Assembly (NCBI GenBank): GCA_029880265.1
Contig: JAOUOT010000005.1
Coordinates: forward strand, 82,552-146,551
Direction of reading: 5' to 3'
From: Spirochaetia bacterium
Lineage (GTDB): Bacteria; Spirochaetota; Leptospiria; Turneriellales; JAOUOS01
DNA length: 64,000 nucleotides
The notes beneath the pieces are model-generated. The model searched no databases and was not told the origin of the DNA. It worked only from the letters and a program-made list of their open reading frames with translations. This document shows positions 25,941 to 35,093 of the stretch, piece after piece (position 1 is the first letter of the stretch; every line of letters starts with the position of its first letter). A program made the translations under genes and the position numbers.

Positions 25941-26133
25941 GAGGCTCTATCGCATATTCAATGATAGAGCCCTGAAGTTTATTTATGATATCTTTTAAAT
26001 AATTTTCAGTCGAAGGCGAATGATACAGAAACATGCCGTAATAAAGCCGATAAATTTGCGGATTTTCTTTGGCGCGCCTGAATTTCTGTTTTAGAAAAAA
26101 AATAATTGTATGCCAGCTAAGAATTAGCAGTTT
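25921..26133 (-). pseudogene. Remnant resembling the C-terminal domain of a TetR-type regulator
   Basis: An open stretch of about 70 codons without a usable start: LLILSWHTIIFFLKQK, RRAKENPQIYRLYYGMFLYH, then a helix to NKLQGSIIEYAIE. The pattern AKENPQIYRLYYGMFLYHSP fits ligand-domain helices of TetR/AcrR regulators, where FF-aromatic helices follow a xxNPxxxxL motif. The DNA-binding N-terminus is absent. It ends out of frame inside the CPBP-like remnant. Assignment is inference from pattern. Confidence 0.4.
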
Positions 26134-26141
26134 CTAAATTA

Positions 26142-26678
26142 TTAACTATTGCCGTCAGACTTTATGGGCGTTGAGCAATCTTCACATCCCCATATTTTAC
26201 CATGCATCCAGCATCCTACGCAAAAACCCAGACTAGATTCAAGCCAGGTTAGAATAAAACAAATGACTACTACGCCAATTATCCAGAGATTATCAATATT
26301 TAATAAACGCATTGTCAAACAGGTAATGCCTAGAAATGCTCCCAACAACCAGGCAAAACGCTTTGGCTTAGTAGGCTTCCATATAGGATCAGCCTTAAGA
26401 GTAATAAAAGTGCCTACAATACCCATTGGACTTAAAGGGGTTAAGCCAAAAATGGCGGCTATTGTCATGTCAAAAATAACGAAAGGCCCGACATACAAGA
26501 CAGGATCCAGTTCGGGCTTAAAAACTAATATGACAATTGTTAAGGCCGATAAAATATTTAACAAACCGGCCCTTGCTCTTGTTGCGGTTTCATTAATTCG
26601 AAATCCAAAGTTATTATTTATTTTGTTACCCATGGCCCACCATGGCGTTGTTAAAAAGAGGTTCTTTTTTGATTTCAT
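26142..26678 (-). CDS. DUF4395 membrane protein
   Basis: 178 residues. Matches the DUF4395 layout: an N-terminal INETATRARAGLLN segment, a hydrophobic pair, FDMTIAAIFGLTPLSPMG, a KPTKPKRFAWLLGA segment and a final GFCVGCWMHGKIW. It ends with two CxxC pairs (CVGC and CEDC), so metal or redox chemistry is possible; the family has no known function. Start taken at the ATG at 26678 (MKSKKNLF). The antisense frame over the same DNA is also long but has no homology. The adjoining remnants suggest this edge of the locus has lost genes. Confidence 0.8.
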   Translation of the reverse strand: MKSKKNLFLTTPWWAMGNKINNNFGFRINETATRARAGLLNILSALTIVILVFKPELDPVLYVGPFVIFDMTIAAIFGLTPLSPMGIVGTFITLKADPIWKPTKPKRFAWLLGAFLGITCLTMRLLNIDNLWIIGVVVICFILTWLESSLGFCVGCWMHGKIWGCEDCSTPIKSDGNS

Positions 26679-26917
26679 ATCAATAAATTCTTTTAAGTAT
26701 ATTAGCAATAAATAATATACGAATTAAACTGTCAATATTATTATAATTTACAATTTTTCAACATATATTCTCAAGACGTTAAAAACCTTAAGACCTAAAA
26801 ATAAATAAAAACTTTTGTTAAAAGAAAAATATAGCTGATACTTTCTTATTTATTAGCCTAAAGAAATAAAAATTCTTTACGTTAGAAAGCGCATTAAATT
26901 ATGAATCTTAAATACAA

Positions 26918-28003
26918 ATGCCCGACATATCTATTATACTGCCCACTTATAATGAAAAAGAAAATATAAAAGCTATTATTGAAGAAATATCAAAAAACGT
27001 TAAAAAAATAAAACATGAAATCATTGTAGTAGACGATAACTCGCCCGATAAAACTTATGAAGCGGCCAGAAAAATCGCCTTAAAGAATAAAAACGTAAAA
27101 GTAATTCGCAGAGTTCATGATAAGGGTCTTTCTTCGGCCGTAGTTGACGGTTTTACCGCCGCGCAGGGAAAGTACCTCATGGTCATGGACGCAGATCTTC
27201 AGCATGACGCAAGCGCCTTACCGAAATTTCTTGAAGCTTTTAAGAAAAATAAAAAACTCGTAATTGGCACAAGAAAATCAAAAGGGGGCAGCATTGAAAA
27301 CTGGTCGGCCATTCGAAAATTTATTTCATGGTGCTCTTCATTGCTGGCAAAAATAGTTTTACCCTACAGCGTAAGCGACCCTATGAGCGGATATTTTGGC
27401 GTAGAAAAAAGCTTTTTTGAACAAAACGTCGATTCAATAAATCCGCGCGGATTTAAAATTCTACTCGAATTTATCATTAAATGCAAAAAAAAAGATATCG
27501 AAGAAATCGGCTTTACCTTCAGACCGCGCATTTACGGTCAAAGCAAATTATCGGGTAAGGTGATGCTTGATTATTTAATAGGGCTTTATGATTTGCGTTT
27601 TGGCAAATATATATCTTTGCAGTTTATTAAATACGGCCTTGTCGGGTTTTCAGGCGTTTTGGTAAACGAACTTGGCCTTTGGACGGGAAAAACTCTCATA
27701 AATTGGAACAATGAAAAAGCGCTTCTTTTAGGCATTGAACTGAGTATACTATCAAATTTTTTTCTTAACAATTACTGGACATTTAACGAATATCGCTTAA
27801 AGGGATTGTCGGGATTTTTTCGCGGCCTTCTCTCTTTTCATTCTATTTGCATAGCGGGAGCGGTTATTAACTACGCAATCGCGTTATTTTTGCATGAAAA
27901 AGCGAATATCAATATTTATGCCGCAAACTTAGCGGGTATCGTAATGGCCACAGCCTGGAACTATCTTATTAATATTCAAATAACATGGAAGACCAAAAGA
28001 TAA
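26918..28003 (+). CDS. Family 2 glycosyltransferase fused to GtrA-like membrane domain
   Basis: 361 residues. Residues 1-235 are a GT-A glycosyltransferase of the dolichol-phosphate mannose synthase type: ILPTYNEKENI, EIIVVDDNSPDKT, the DAD metal motif in MVMDADLQHD, and RIYGQSKLSGK. Residues about 236-361 are a four-helix GtrA-like domain (FIKYGLVGFSGVLVNELGLW, LSNFFLNNYWTFNEY). Such fusions are thought to make and flip a polyprenyl-phosphate sugar for glycan or glycoprotein modification. It starts the short operon with PEP carboxylase, 13 bases apart, an unrelated function. Confidence 0.92.
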   Translation: MPDISIILPTYNEKENIKAIIEEISKNVKKIKHEIIVVDDNSPDKTYEAARKIALKNKNVKVIRRVHDKGLSSAVVDGFTAAQGKYLMVMDADLQHDASALPKFLEAFKKNKKLVIGTRKSKGGSIENWSAIRKFISWCSSLLAKIVLPYSVSDPMSGYFGVEKSFFEQNVDSINPRGFKILLEFIIKCKKKDIEEIGFTFRPRIYGQSKLSGKVMLDYLIGLYDLRFGKYISLQFIKYGLVGFSGVLVNELGLWTGKTLINWNNEKALLLGIELSILSNFFLNNYWTFNEYRLKGLSGFFRGLLSFHSICIAGAVINYAIALFLHEKANINIYAANLAGIVMATAWNYLINIQITWKTKR

Positions 28004-28016
28004 TCGCGCCTCTTTT

Positions 28017-30740
28017 ATGAATAATATGAATAAGCTTACAAAAGATATTCATTTTCTATTAACCTGTTTCAAAGAAATGCTTGAAGAAATCGGCGAAAAA
28101 GAAACCGCCGGCATCTTGCCTTACATTAATACAAAAAAGATTACATTTAAACAAAATACGGCAAGGGCGCTTCAGGCATATTCAATCGCTTTTGAGCTTA
28201 TAGAAATGGCCGAAGAAAATTATGCCGGTCAAAACAGAAGGCATACCGAGAATGAAAAAGGATTATCAGATATAATAGGCCTTTGGGGCTACAACATAAA
28301 ACGATGCCGCGAAAAAAACATCTCGCAGCAAGCCATGCTTGAACAATTAAAGAATACCCATATTGAAATTGTTCTTACGGCTCACCCTACAGAAGCGAAA
28401 CGTCCACCGATACTCGAACATCATCGCCAGCTTTATCTTTTGCTGGTTGATCTTGAAAACAAAATGTGGACAAATTTTGAAAGAGAAGATATTCGCGGGG
28501 CCATTAAAACTGTTTTAGAACAGATATGGAGAACCGGCGAGATAAACTTGAAAAAGCCCGATATTAAATCTGAAATTGAAAATGTATTGCACTATTTGAA
28601 AAATGTTTTTCCTCAAGTGATTAACCGCGTCGATAACAGGTTAAAGCAGGCATGGCGGCAGGCGGGTTATGATCTGTCTTTATTGAGCCTTTCTGAAAAT
28701 ATGCCGCAAATAACTTTCGGCAACTGGGTGGGCGGCGACAGAGACGGACATCCGCTGGTGACTCCCGAGATAACGAATTACGCGCTTAAAACGCTTCAAG
28801 AGACGGCTTTTGTCGTAATTGAAAATACATTATGGAACCTATTTAGAAAGCTCAGCGTTTCTGAAAACCTTCACAGCATGCCTTCTGAATTTTACAAGCG
28901 GCTAAACGTCTTAAAACAAAAACATCCGCATGAGACCAATGAAATTGTTGAAAAAAATTTCAACGAGCCTTTCAGGCAATTTATTGAATTTATGATTTTA
29001 TCTCTTCCTAAAAACTTGAAAGAAAACCGTAAGTCTTATTATTTTTCTTCTGAAAAACTAATTGAAGATTTAAAACTTTTACGAGAAACTTTAATCGCGA
29101 TGAAAGCCAATCGTCTGGCGCAGACGGAGGTTTTTGCCGCCGAAAGAATTGTCGCGAGCTTCAAATTTCATCTGGCTGTTTTAGATATCAGACAAAACAG
29201 TGAATTTCATGATAAAGCGCTTTCGCAGTTAATGACGGCCGCCGGCATCAAAGACGCTAATTACGAAAGCTGGAGCTTTGAAAAAAAAAGAAGCTTTATA
29301 GACGGCGAACTAAATTATCCGAGACCGTTTACCCTGCCCGGTTACAACCTGCCCAAAGAGGCCTCTTCTTTAACGTCATGCTTTAGAATATTATCTGAGC
29401 TTATTACAGAATCAAGCTTCAGGGGCATGGGCTGTTATATTGTGAGCATGACAAGAGACGTTTCTGATTTGCTTATTCTTTATTTATTTGCGCGAGAGGC
29501 TAACCTGTTAAAATTCGACGAGAAGGTTCCATATTTTGAAATGCCGGTGGTGCCTCTTTTTGAAACCATTGAAGATTTAAAAAACAGCGCCGATATTTTA
29601 GAAAATTTCATAACGCATAGGGTTACAAAAAGCTCGATGTTTCGGCGGGCAAAAAAAGAAAAATCAAAACTGATTAAACAGCTTGTCATGATAGGCTACA
29701 GCGACAGCACAAAAGACGGCGGCATTTTAGCGAGCAATTGGCATATAAACAGAGCCATGATGAAAATGACGCGTCTCGGCGAAAAATACGGCGTTAAAAT
29801 AGAATTTTTTCACGGCAAAGGCGGCACAATAAGCAGGGGCGGCGGGCCGACGCATCGGTTTATCGAAGCGCAGCCGTCAGGCTCGGTAAACGGCTACATT
29901 CGAATAACGGAACAAGGCGAATCAATCTCTCAGAAATACGCCAACCAGATGAATGCGGCCCATAATATAGAACTTTTATCGGCGGGCATATTTGGCGTTT
30001 CGCTCATAAAAAGAGAGAAAATAACAAAAGAAACCGAAGAAATAGGTTATTTTTTAGCCGAAACAAGCAAACAGAAATATAAATCGCTTCTTGAAACCGA
30101 AGGATTTATTCAGTTTTATAATGAAGCGACGCCGGTTGACGCCATTGAACTTTTTCAAATAGGTTCAAGACCATCGAGAAGATCGGGCAGGCGTACCCTT
30201 GAAGATTTAAGAGCGATTCCGTGGGTTTTCAGCCTAAGCCAAAGCCGCTTTTATTTAACGGGATGGTTTGGCGCGGGTACGGCAATCGAAAATTTAAAAA
30301 ATCGCGACAGCGCCTCTTATGATTATTTTAAGAAACTTATAAGAAAAAGTAACGGATGGCCGCTTATGGAATATATTCTTGTCAATATAGAAACGGCGAT
30401 ATCTACGGCAGATTTTGAAGTAATGAAAAATTATTCAGATCTTGTATCTGATAAAAAAATAAAAGATCGTTTTTCGAAAATTATTTTTGATGAATACCGG
30501 TTGACATTGAATATGCTTGACGATGTTTTCGGAAATTCTCTAAAAGAAAGACGACCTGAACATACGGGAGCCATCGAAAGGCGAACCCTGCCCTTAAGGG
30601 CGCTGCATACCGAACAAATTTCTCTTTTGAGGCAATTCCGAAATAAAGAAAAACAAAGCAAAGAAAAAAAAGAAAAAATTCTAACAAAACTGCTGATTTC
30701 AATAAACGCGATAGCCTCGGGCCTAAGAACCACGGGGTAG
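28017..30740 (+). CDS. ppc: Phosphoenolpyruvate carboxylase
   Basis: Carboxylates PEP to oxaloacetate, replenishing the citric acid cycle. 907 residues, normal for bacterial PEPC. Catalytic segments are intact: TAHPTEAKRPPILEHHRQL with the active-site His, NWVGGDRDGHP, MIGYSDSTKDGG, and FHGKGGTISRGGGPTHRF. The C-terminus ends ASGLRTTG, close to the family's usual RNTG ending. The last 18 bases overlap the end of the convergent PAS kinase gene. Confidence 0.97.
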   Translation: MNNMNKLTKDIHFLLTCFKEMLEEIGEKETAGILPYINTKKITFKQNTARALQAYSIAFELIEMAEENYAGQNRRHTENEKGLSDIIGLWGYNIKRCREKNISQQAMLEQLKNTHIEIVLTAHPTEAKRPPILEHHRQLYLLLVDLENKMWTNFEREDIRGAIKTVLEQIWRTGEINLKKPDIKSEIENVLHYLKNVFPQVINRVDNRLKQAWRQAGYDLSLLSLSENMPQITFGNWVGGDRDGHPLVTPEITNYALKTLQETAFVVIENTLWNLFRKLSVSENLHSMPSEFYKRLNVLKQKHPHETNEIVEKNFNEPFRQFIEFMILSLPKNLKENRKSYYFSSEKLIEDLKLLRETLIAMKANRLAQTEVFAAERIVASFKFHLAVLDIRQNSEFHDKALSQLMTAAGIKDANYESWSFEKKRSFIDGELNYPRPFTLPGYNLPKEASSLTSCFRILSELITESSFRGMGCYIVSMTRDVSDLLILYLFAREANLLKFDEKVPYFEMPVVPLFETIEDLKNSADILENFITHRVTKSSMFRRAKKEKSKLIKQLVMIGYSDSTKDGGILASNWHINRAMMKMTRLGEKYGVKIEFFHGKGGTISRGGGPTHRFIEAQPSGSVNGYIRITEQGESISQKYANQMNAAHNIELLSAGIFGVSLIKREKITKETEEIGYFLAETSKQKYKSLLETEGFIQFYNEATPVDAIELFQIGSRPSRRSGRRTLEDLRAIPWVFSLSQSRFYLTGWFGAGTAIENLKNRDSASYDYFKKLIRKSNGWPLMEYILVNIETAISTADFEVMKNYSDLVSDKKIKDRFSKIIFDEYRLTLNMLDDVFGNSLKERRPEHTGAIERRTLPLRALHTEQISLLRQFRNKEKQSKEKKEKILTKLLISINAIASGLRTTG

Positions 30741-33041
30741 CCTTATTTGCATGGTTGTTCCTTTTGACGAAGTCGTTAAAACCTTTATATCGCCTTTATG
30801 ACGTTTTATAATTTTTTTGCATATAGTAAGCCCCATACCCGTACCGGGATAAGTCTCTCTTGAGTGAGCTCTTCTGAAAATATCAAAAATCGAGTTGACC
30901 GATTCTTTTGGTATTCCCATGCCGTTGTCTTGAATCGAAATAAAAAAATATCTTTTATCTTTTTTCGCTGAAAATATTCGAATCTGCGGATTTCTGACGT
31001 ATTTTCCTTTCTGATTTTTAGGCATAAATCGTATGCTGTTTGAAATAAGATTCATGAATACTCTTATTAACTGCGATTTGTCACCCTTTAAAATCGGTAA
31101 GTTTTCAAAAACAACCGAAGCTTTAGTTTCAGAGATAAGAAGTTTCATATTTACGACAGCGGTTTGCGCAATATCATTTAAATCAACCATATCGAACGTT
31201 AATTTATTGGCGCCTGCTCTTGAAAATTCAAGCATTGAAAAAATCATTTCTTGTATTCTGACCGAGCCGTCGACGGTATAATTAAAATATTTTTTTAACT
31301 TTTCGTCTATATCATACTCAATTTTTTTTGAAATCAAACCGATATAATTTGCCACCATCCTCACCGGTTCCTGAAGATCATGCGCAATAATATAAGAAAA
31401 CTGTTCAAGTTCGTTATATGATTCTTTAAGATCTATAGTTTGTCTTTTTAACTCAATTTCAATTTTTTTTCTCGCGGTAATATCTGTCGCTATGCCTTCG
31501 CTTATAATGCCGTCGTCTCCTATTAATATTTCAATACACCTGTCTCTAAACCAAAGATAATTTCCCTTAGAGGTTTTAATGCGATATTCAATATCATACC
31601 GAATTCCCGTTTTAATGTCTGCAATTGCCATAGTTACCGTCTTTTTGTCTTCAGGATGTACTGATTCAACCCATAAATAAGGTTTTTCATAGAACTCTGA
31701 TAAAGAGTAGCCTAAAATATCTTCGGCTTTTGAAGAGTAATAAATTCCGCCTTTAGCCTGCGAAAAACGATAAAGAATATCGGGCGAAGCTTCGACAAGA
31801 CGCCTGTATTTTTCTTCAGAAGATATGAGCTTTTGATATGTTTTAACAATATTTGTGACGTCTCTTACCGCTACCAGACCCGCAATCACAAAATGCCTGT
31901 CGTCATGCACCGGAATGCATCTGACTTCATAATTTAACCCGCGATATTCTATCTGCCGGTTTAACTCAATGCCGTTGAATACGTCTTTATAACCGGGCCA
32001 TATTTGATCTAAAATTTCTTCAGGCAAAATTTCATGTATTGTTTTATTTTCCATTTCTGTCGTTTCATAATTCATATTTTGTTTCGTCGCCCCAAAAGCA
32101 AAACCTCCCCCAGAGGCAAGGCATACGAAATCGCGGTTAATTAAAAACAACATGTTATCATTTAAATTTGACAGCATGGTCTTAAATTTAAACTCAAAAA
32201 ATCTATTTTTATTTTCAAATATTTTTTCTTTTGTAATGTCAATCGAATATAAAAGCATGTTTTCGCTATTATGTATTTGTATTTTCTTGAAATAAAAAGA
32301 AGTATACTTTATTATGCCTGATTTCATTTTCATATTAAATTTAATACTATCTGAAAAATCTGCATTTTCATTTCTTATAAAATATTTAATAAAATCTTTT
32401 TTTGACGTAAAGGTCAGCTTCTGAAAAAGGTCAGATAAAAGAATATCGTTATTATTATCTTCGCCGATTATATTTCTGAAAATTTCGTTACATTGAAATA
32501 TTTTATTGTTCCCTAAATTTATAATTCCGATTCCTACGGGACTGTTATTAAAAATTGTTCTGAAATTTTCTTCGGCAGATATTCTTTCGTTTGTTTCTTT
32601 CAGGCTTTTAGCCATTTCTCGAATAGCGGCATATTCCTGATCTAAACAGTTAATGCCGCAAATTAAATATTTTTCTTTTGTATGAGCAGAAATAAAGAGA
32701 TTATATTTTATTTTATAAATAGAATTTTTTTTATCGATAAATTGATAATCTCTGATTAGTGTCGTGTCGTTTTTTTCAAAAACGTATTTTATTCTGTCTT
32801 TAAATACTAAAAGAGCTTGAGAATCAATAATATTCGAAAGCGTTTTTAGCTTTTTTTCTGCAAGTTCGGGAAACATTCTTAAGGCTTCGCTATTTGCAAA
32901 AATAATTTCCAGATCTTTATCGACTACAATATGCGGCAGAGGCGAAACTTTAATTAAAGAAAAATCATCTTTATTTTTTTGCGATATGACCCTTTTTTTT
33001 GTCTTAGGGCTTTTAGGGTCATTTATAATCGGTTCGACCAT
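30723..33041 (-). CDS. PAS-domain sensor histidine kinase
   Basis: 772 residues, no membrane helix seen, so probably a cytoplasmic sensor. Four PAS-like domains precede the kinase: about residues 25-140, 155-275, 285-400 and 410-530, the last with the clear PAS/PAC form YRFSQAKGGIYYSSKAEDILGY and YLWFRDRCIEI. The HisKA domain has FSYIIAHDLQEPVRMV with the phosphorylated His, of the phytochrome-type HDLQEP class. The ATPase domain shows NLISNSIRF, QDNGMGIP and GTGMGLTICKK. No receiver is attached. It diverges from the permease gene across a gap holding a long palindrome. Confidence 0.92.
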   Translation of the reverse strand: MVEPIINDPKSPKTKKRVISQKNKDDFSLIKVSPLPHIVVDKDLEIIFANSEALRMFPELAEKKLKTLSNIIDSQALLVFKDRIKYVFEKNDTTLIRDYQFIDKKNSIYKIKYNLFISAHTKEKYLICGINCLDQEYAAIREMAKSLKETNERISAEENFRTIFNNSPVGIGIINLGNNKIFQCNEIFRNIIGEDNNNDILLSDLFQKLTFTSKKDFIKYFIRNENADFSDSIKFNMKMKSGIIKYTSFYFKKIQIHNSENMLLYSIDITKEKIFENKNRFFEFKFKTMLSNLNDNMLFLINRDFVCLASGGGFAFGATKQNMNYETTEMENKTIHEILPEEILDQIWPGYKDVFNGIELNRQIEYRGLNYEVRCIPVHDDRHFVIAGLVAVRDVTNIVKTYQKLISSEEKYRRLVEASPDILYRFSQAKGGIYYSSKAEDILGYSLSEFYEKPYLWVESVHPEDKKTVTMAIADIKTGIRYDIEYRIKTSKGNYLWFRDRCIEILIGDDGIISEGIATDITARKKIEIELKRQTIDLKESYNELEQFSYIIAHDLQEPVRMVANYIGLISKKIEYDIDEKLKKYFNYTVDGSVRIQEMIFSMLEFSRAGANKLTFDMVDLNDIAQTAVVNMKLLISETKASVVFENLPILKGDKSQLIRVFMNLISNSIRFMPKNQKGKYVRNPQIRIFSAKKDKRYFFISIQDNGMGIPKESVNSIFDIFRRAHSRETYPGTGMGLTICKKIIKRHKGDIKVLTTSSKGTTMQIRLPRGS

Positions 33042-33112
33042 AGCATCAGTAGTTTATTCATAAAGAGAGCGTAAACTCTTATTTTATTATTTTTTTGGCC
33101 TATAACGAGGAT

Positions 33113-33162
33113 GGTTATGGGGTGTATAGGCGCGCGTACGCGTGCCTATACACCCCATAACC
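33113..33162. repeat. 50-base palindrome with GC-rich core between divergent genes
   Basis: The 50 bases read the same on both strands except one G-T wobble pair (33132/33143). The arms start GGTTATGGGGTGTATAGGC and the centre is CGCGTACGCG. It lies between the divergently transcribed PAS kinase (start 33041) and permease (start 33251). A run of seven T at 33171-33177 follows on the plus strand, but eight bases away and with no upstream plus-strand gene. A second palindrome of like design is at 51402-51458. Confidence 0.85.
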
Positions 33163-33250
33163 TAAACTATTTTTTTCATTTGACAAAACCGGAAAAAGAT
33201 ATATTATGTCGCATTAGCGGTTAGTATATTGGAGAATTCCGCCTAAATAA

Positions 33251-34330
33251 ATGGATATAAAAAAAAAATATAGCTTTTTAGATATTACCCGTCTTTTGCC
33301 CTGGTTGTTTTTAGTTATATTTTTGGTTTTTCTGTTCCTTGTTTTCATTGTATACCGTTCATATCTTATGTCATTTTTTGCCGCCGGCATTTTATATCTT
33401 TTATTTCGCCAACCCCATGAGTTATTTTTAAGGTACATGCCTGAAAATCAAAATTTAACGGCGGCTATTTCGGTTATTTTTGTTTTTCTGGCCGTCATGC
33501 TGCCTTTAACATACATTGCCGTTTCAATCGTTACAGAAACGTCTATTGCCGTAAATCATCTAAGAGAAATACTCACAAAACAAAATATTGAAGAGTTCTA
33601 CGGCAAAAATTTATGGATAAAAGACTGGGTATCGCTTGAAACCGGCGATCTGCGTAAATTTCAAACTCAAATACTGGAAATGTCAAGAGAAATCGGCATA
33701 ACTGTTTTTAGCAGCACGCAAAAAATTCTCTCAGGCTCTTTTAAGATTACGGTCAATTTCTTTTTGGCGCTTGTTATACTGTTTTTCTTTTTCAGAGGCG
33801 GCGAAAAAATAAGCGAAGTCATCTATAAAAACCTTCCCTTTCCCCGTGAAATAGAAAAGCAAATCGGCGAGAAAATATTAAATGTATTAGACGCCGTTGT
33901 CAAAGGCAATCTTTTGATCTCGGTAATACAGGGTATTATGATAGGTCTGCTTTTTTGGATTTTCGGCTTATCAACGCCTGTTCTCTACGGATCTCTGGCC
34001 GCTTTTTTTGCTCTTATTCCTGTTGTAGGCACCATGATTATCTGGCTTCCCGCTTCTATATATTTATATAGCACAGAAAGCGCCGCATTGGCGATTTCTT
34101 TAGCCGCGTTGGCTTTTGGCATTTACTTTATTCTTGAAAATATAGTAAAACCGAACCTTTTAGATAAAAAGCTTAAACTGCACCCTTTATTTTTATTCTT
34201 GGCTCTTCTCGGAGGTTTAACCGAATTTGGCGTCAAGGGTCTTATTTTGGGTCCTTTTTTTGTTACAGTTTTCTTAACTCTTTGGGAACTTCTAAGACTA
34301 TGGAACACCTCTTATGGTAAAATGGAATAA
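33251..34330 (+). CDS. AI-2E-type transporter family permease
   Basis: 359-residue integral membrane protein of the AI-2E transporter (PF01594) family: two N-terminal helices, a hydrophilic segment with LREILTKQNIEEFYG, and a C-terminal bundle with VVKGNLLISVIQGIMIGLLFW, ALIPVVGTMIIWLPA and ENIVKPNLLDKKLKLHPL. Members exchange ions or small signals; the name does not prove autoinducer transport. Its end overlaps the ftsQ start by 17 bases, making it the first gene of the division cluster here. Confidence 0.92.
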   Translation: MDIKKKYSFLDITRLLPWLFLVIFLVFLFLVFIVYRSYLMSFFAAGILYLLFRQPHELFLRYMPENQNLTAAISVIFVFLAVMLPLTYIAVSIVTETSIAVNHLREILTKQNIEEFYGKNLWIKDWVSLETGDLRKFQTQILEMSREIGITVFSSTQKILSGSFKITVNFFLALVILFFFFRGGEKISEVIYKNLPFPREIEKQIGEKILNVLDAVVKGNLLISVIQGIMIGLLFWIFGLSTPVLYGSLAAFFALIPVVGTMIIWLPASIYLYSTESAALAISLAALAFGIYFILENIVKPNLLDKKLKLHPLFLFLALLGGLTEFGVKGLILGPFFVTVFLTLWELLRLWNTSYGKME

Positions 34331-35084
34331 AAAAAGAATCATCCTTTTATCGGGCGCCGCTTTTTCATTAGCGGGTCTTATTATTTTAATTTATATTTCT
34401 TTTTTCTTTCGCCCCTCAGGCATGGGGTGGAACATTCTCGTCAAAGGGAACAAGCATATTCAAGAGAATGAAATTAAAGAAACTGTGCTTTATCTTCTAA
34501 GAACTCTTCCTGACGGGGCCTCGGCCTCTGATATTGAAAAAGCTTTAATGTTTAATCCGCGAATAACCCATGCTGCGGTAAAGATACGCCCCGGAAAATT
34601 GATTCAAGTAGAAATTATAGAAAATGAGACCGGTTATCTTGTTCATATAAATTTGAATAAGAAAACTATTCTGGCCGAATATGACTTAAAAGACCTGTTA
34701 ATGGCAGAATCTGATTTAAGCGAAAATAACAGGGAACTTGATTCAAGATTGCCTATTTTCTATTTGACCGTACCGAAAGAAAATAAAAACTATGCTGAGA
34801 ATATAAGAAGAGACATAATTCAGTTATGGGCTCGAACAAAAGAAGACTATGGTTTTATATGGGAAAGAATAAGCGAAATAGAAATAACGGCGGTTTCAAG
34901 AAAGAAACCCGGCTTTTTTATATACACTGCCGCCGCCCGCGCGCGAATATTTACCCAGATTCCGTTAAAAGAAGATTTTATGGAAAGGTTATGGGCGGTT
35001 ATGTATATGCTTGAAAAAATCGATAAAACCAAATGGTATACAATTGAAATACACTATGATCATGCGTTGGTGCGCGAAGCGTAA
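34314..35084 (+). CDS. ftsQ: Cell division protein FtsQ/DivIB-like
   Basis: 256 residues: short cytoplasmic start, one membrane helix (about 9-31), then a POTRA domain (WNILVKGNKHIQENEIKE, FNPRITHAAVKIRPGKL IQVEI pattern) and a beta-domain. FtsQ bridges early and late divisome proteins on the periplasmic side. Sequence identity to classical FtsQ is low, but position directly before ftsA and ftsZ and the POTRA layout support it. The ATG overlaps the permease gene by 17 bases. Confidence 0.85.
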   Translation: MVKWNKKRIILLSGAAFSLAGLIILIYISFFFRPSGMGWNILVKGNKHIQENEIKETVLYLLRTLPDGASASDIEKALMFNPRITHAAVKIRPGKLIQVEIIENETGYLVHINLNKKTILAEYDLKDLLMAESDLSENNRELDSRLPIFYLTVPKENKNYAENIRRDIIQLWARTKEDYGFIWERISEIEITAVSRKKPGFFIYTAAARARIFTQIPLKEDFMERLWAVMYMLEKIDKTKWYTIEIHYDHALVREA

Positions 35085-35093
35085 AATATAAAA

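Larger units (their letters stand above)
25811..26141. other. 331-base stretch holding two gene remnants
   Basis: Between the split kinase and the DUF4395 gene. There is no intact gene, but the minus strand holds two protein-like fragments that overlap in different frames (25827-25940 and 25921-26133). This looks like the scar of a deletion that joined the tails of two former genes. Confidence 0.6.

Noticed and set aside
26149..26715. 188-codon plus-strand frame opposite the DUF4395 gene
   Set aside because: The minus strand encodes a clear DUF4395 protein; the plus frame is rich in Ile, Pro and Lys with no domain and is a shadow.
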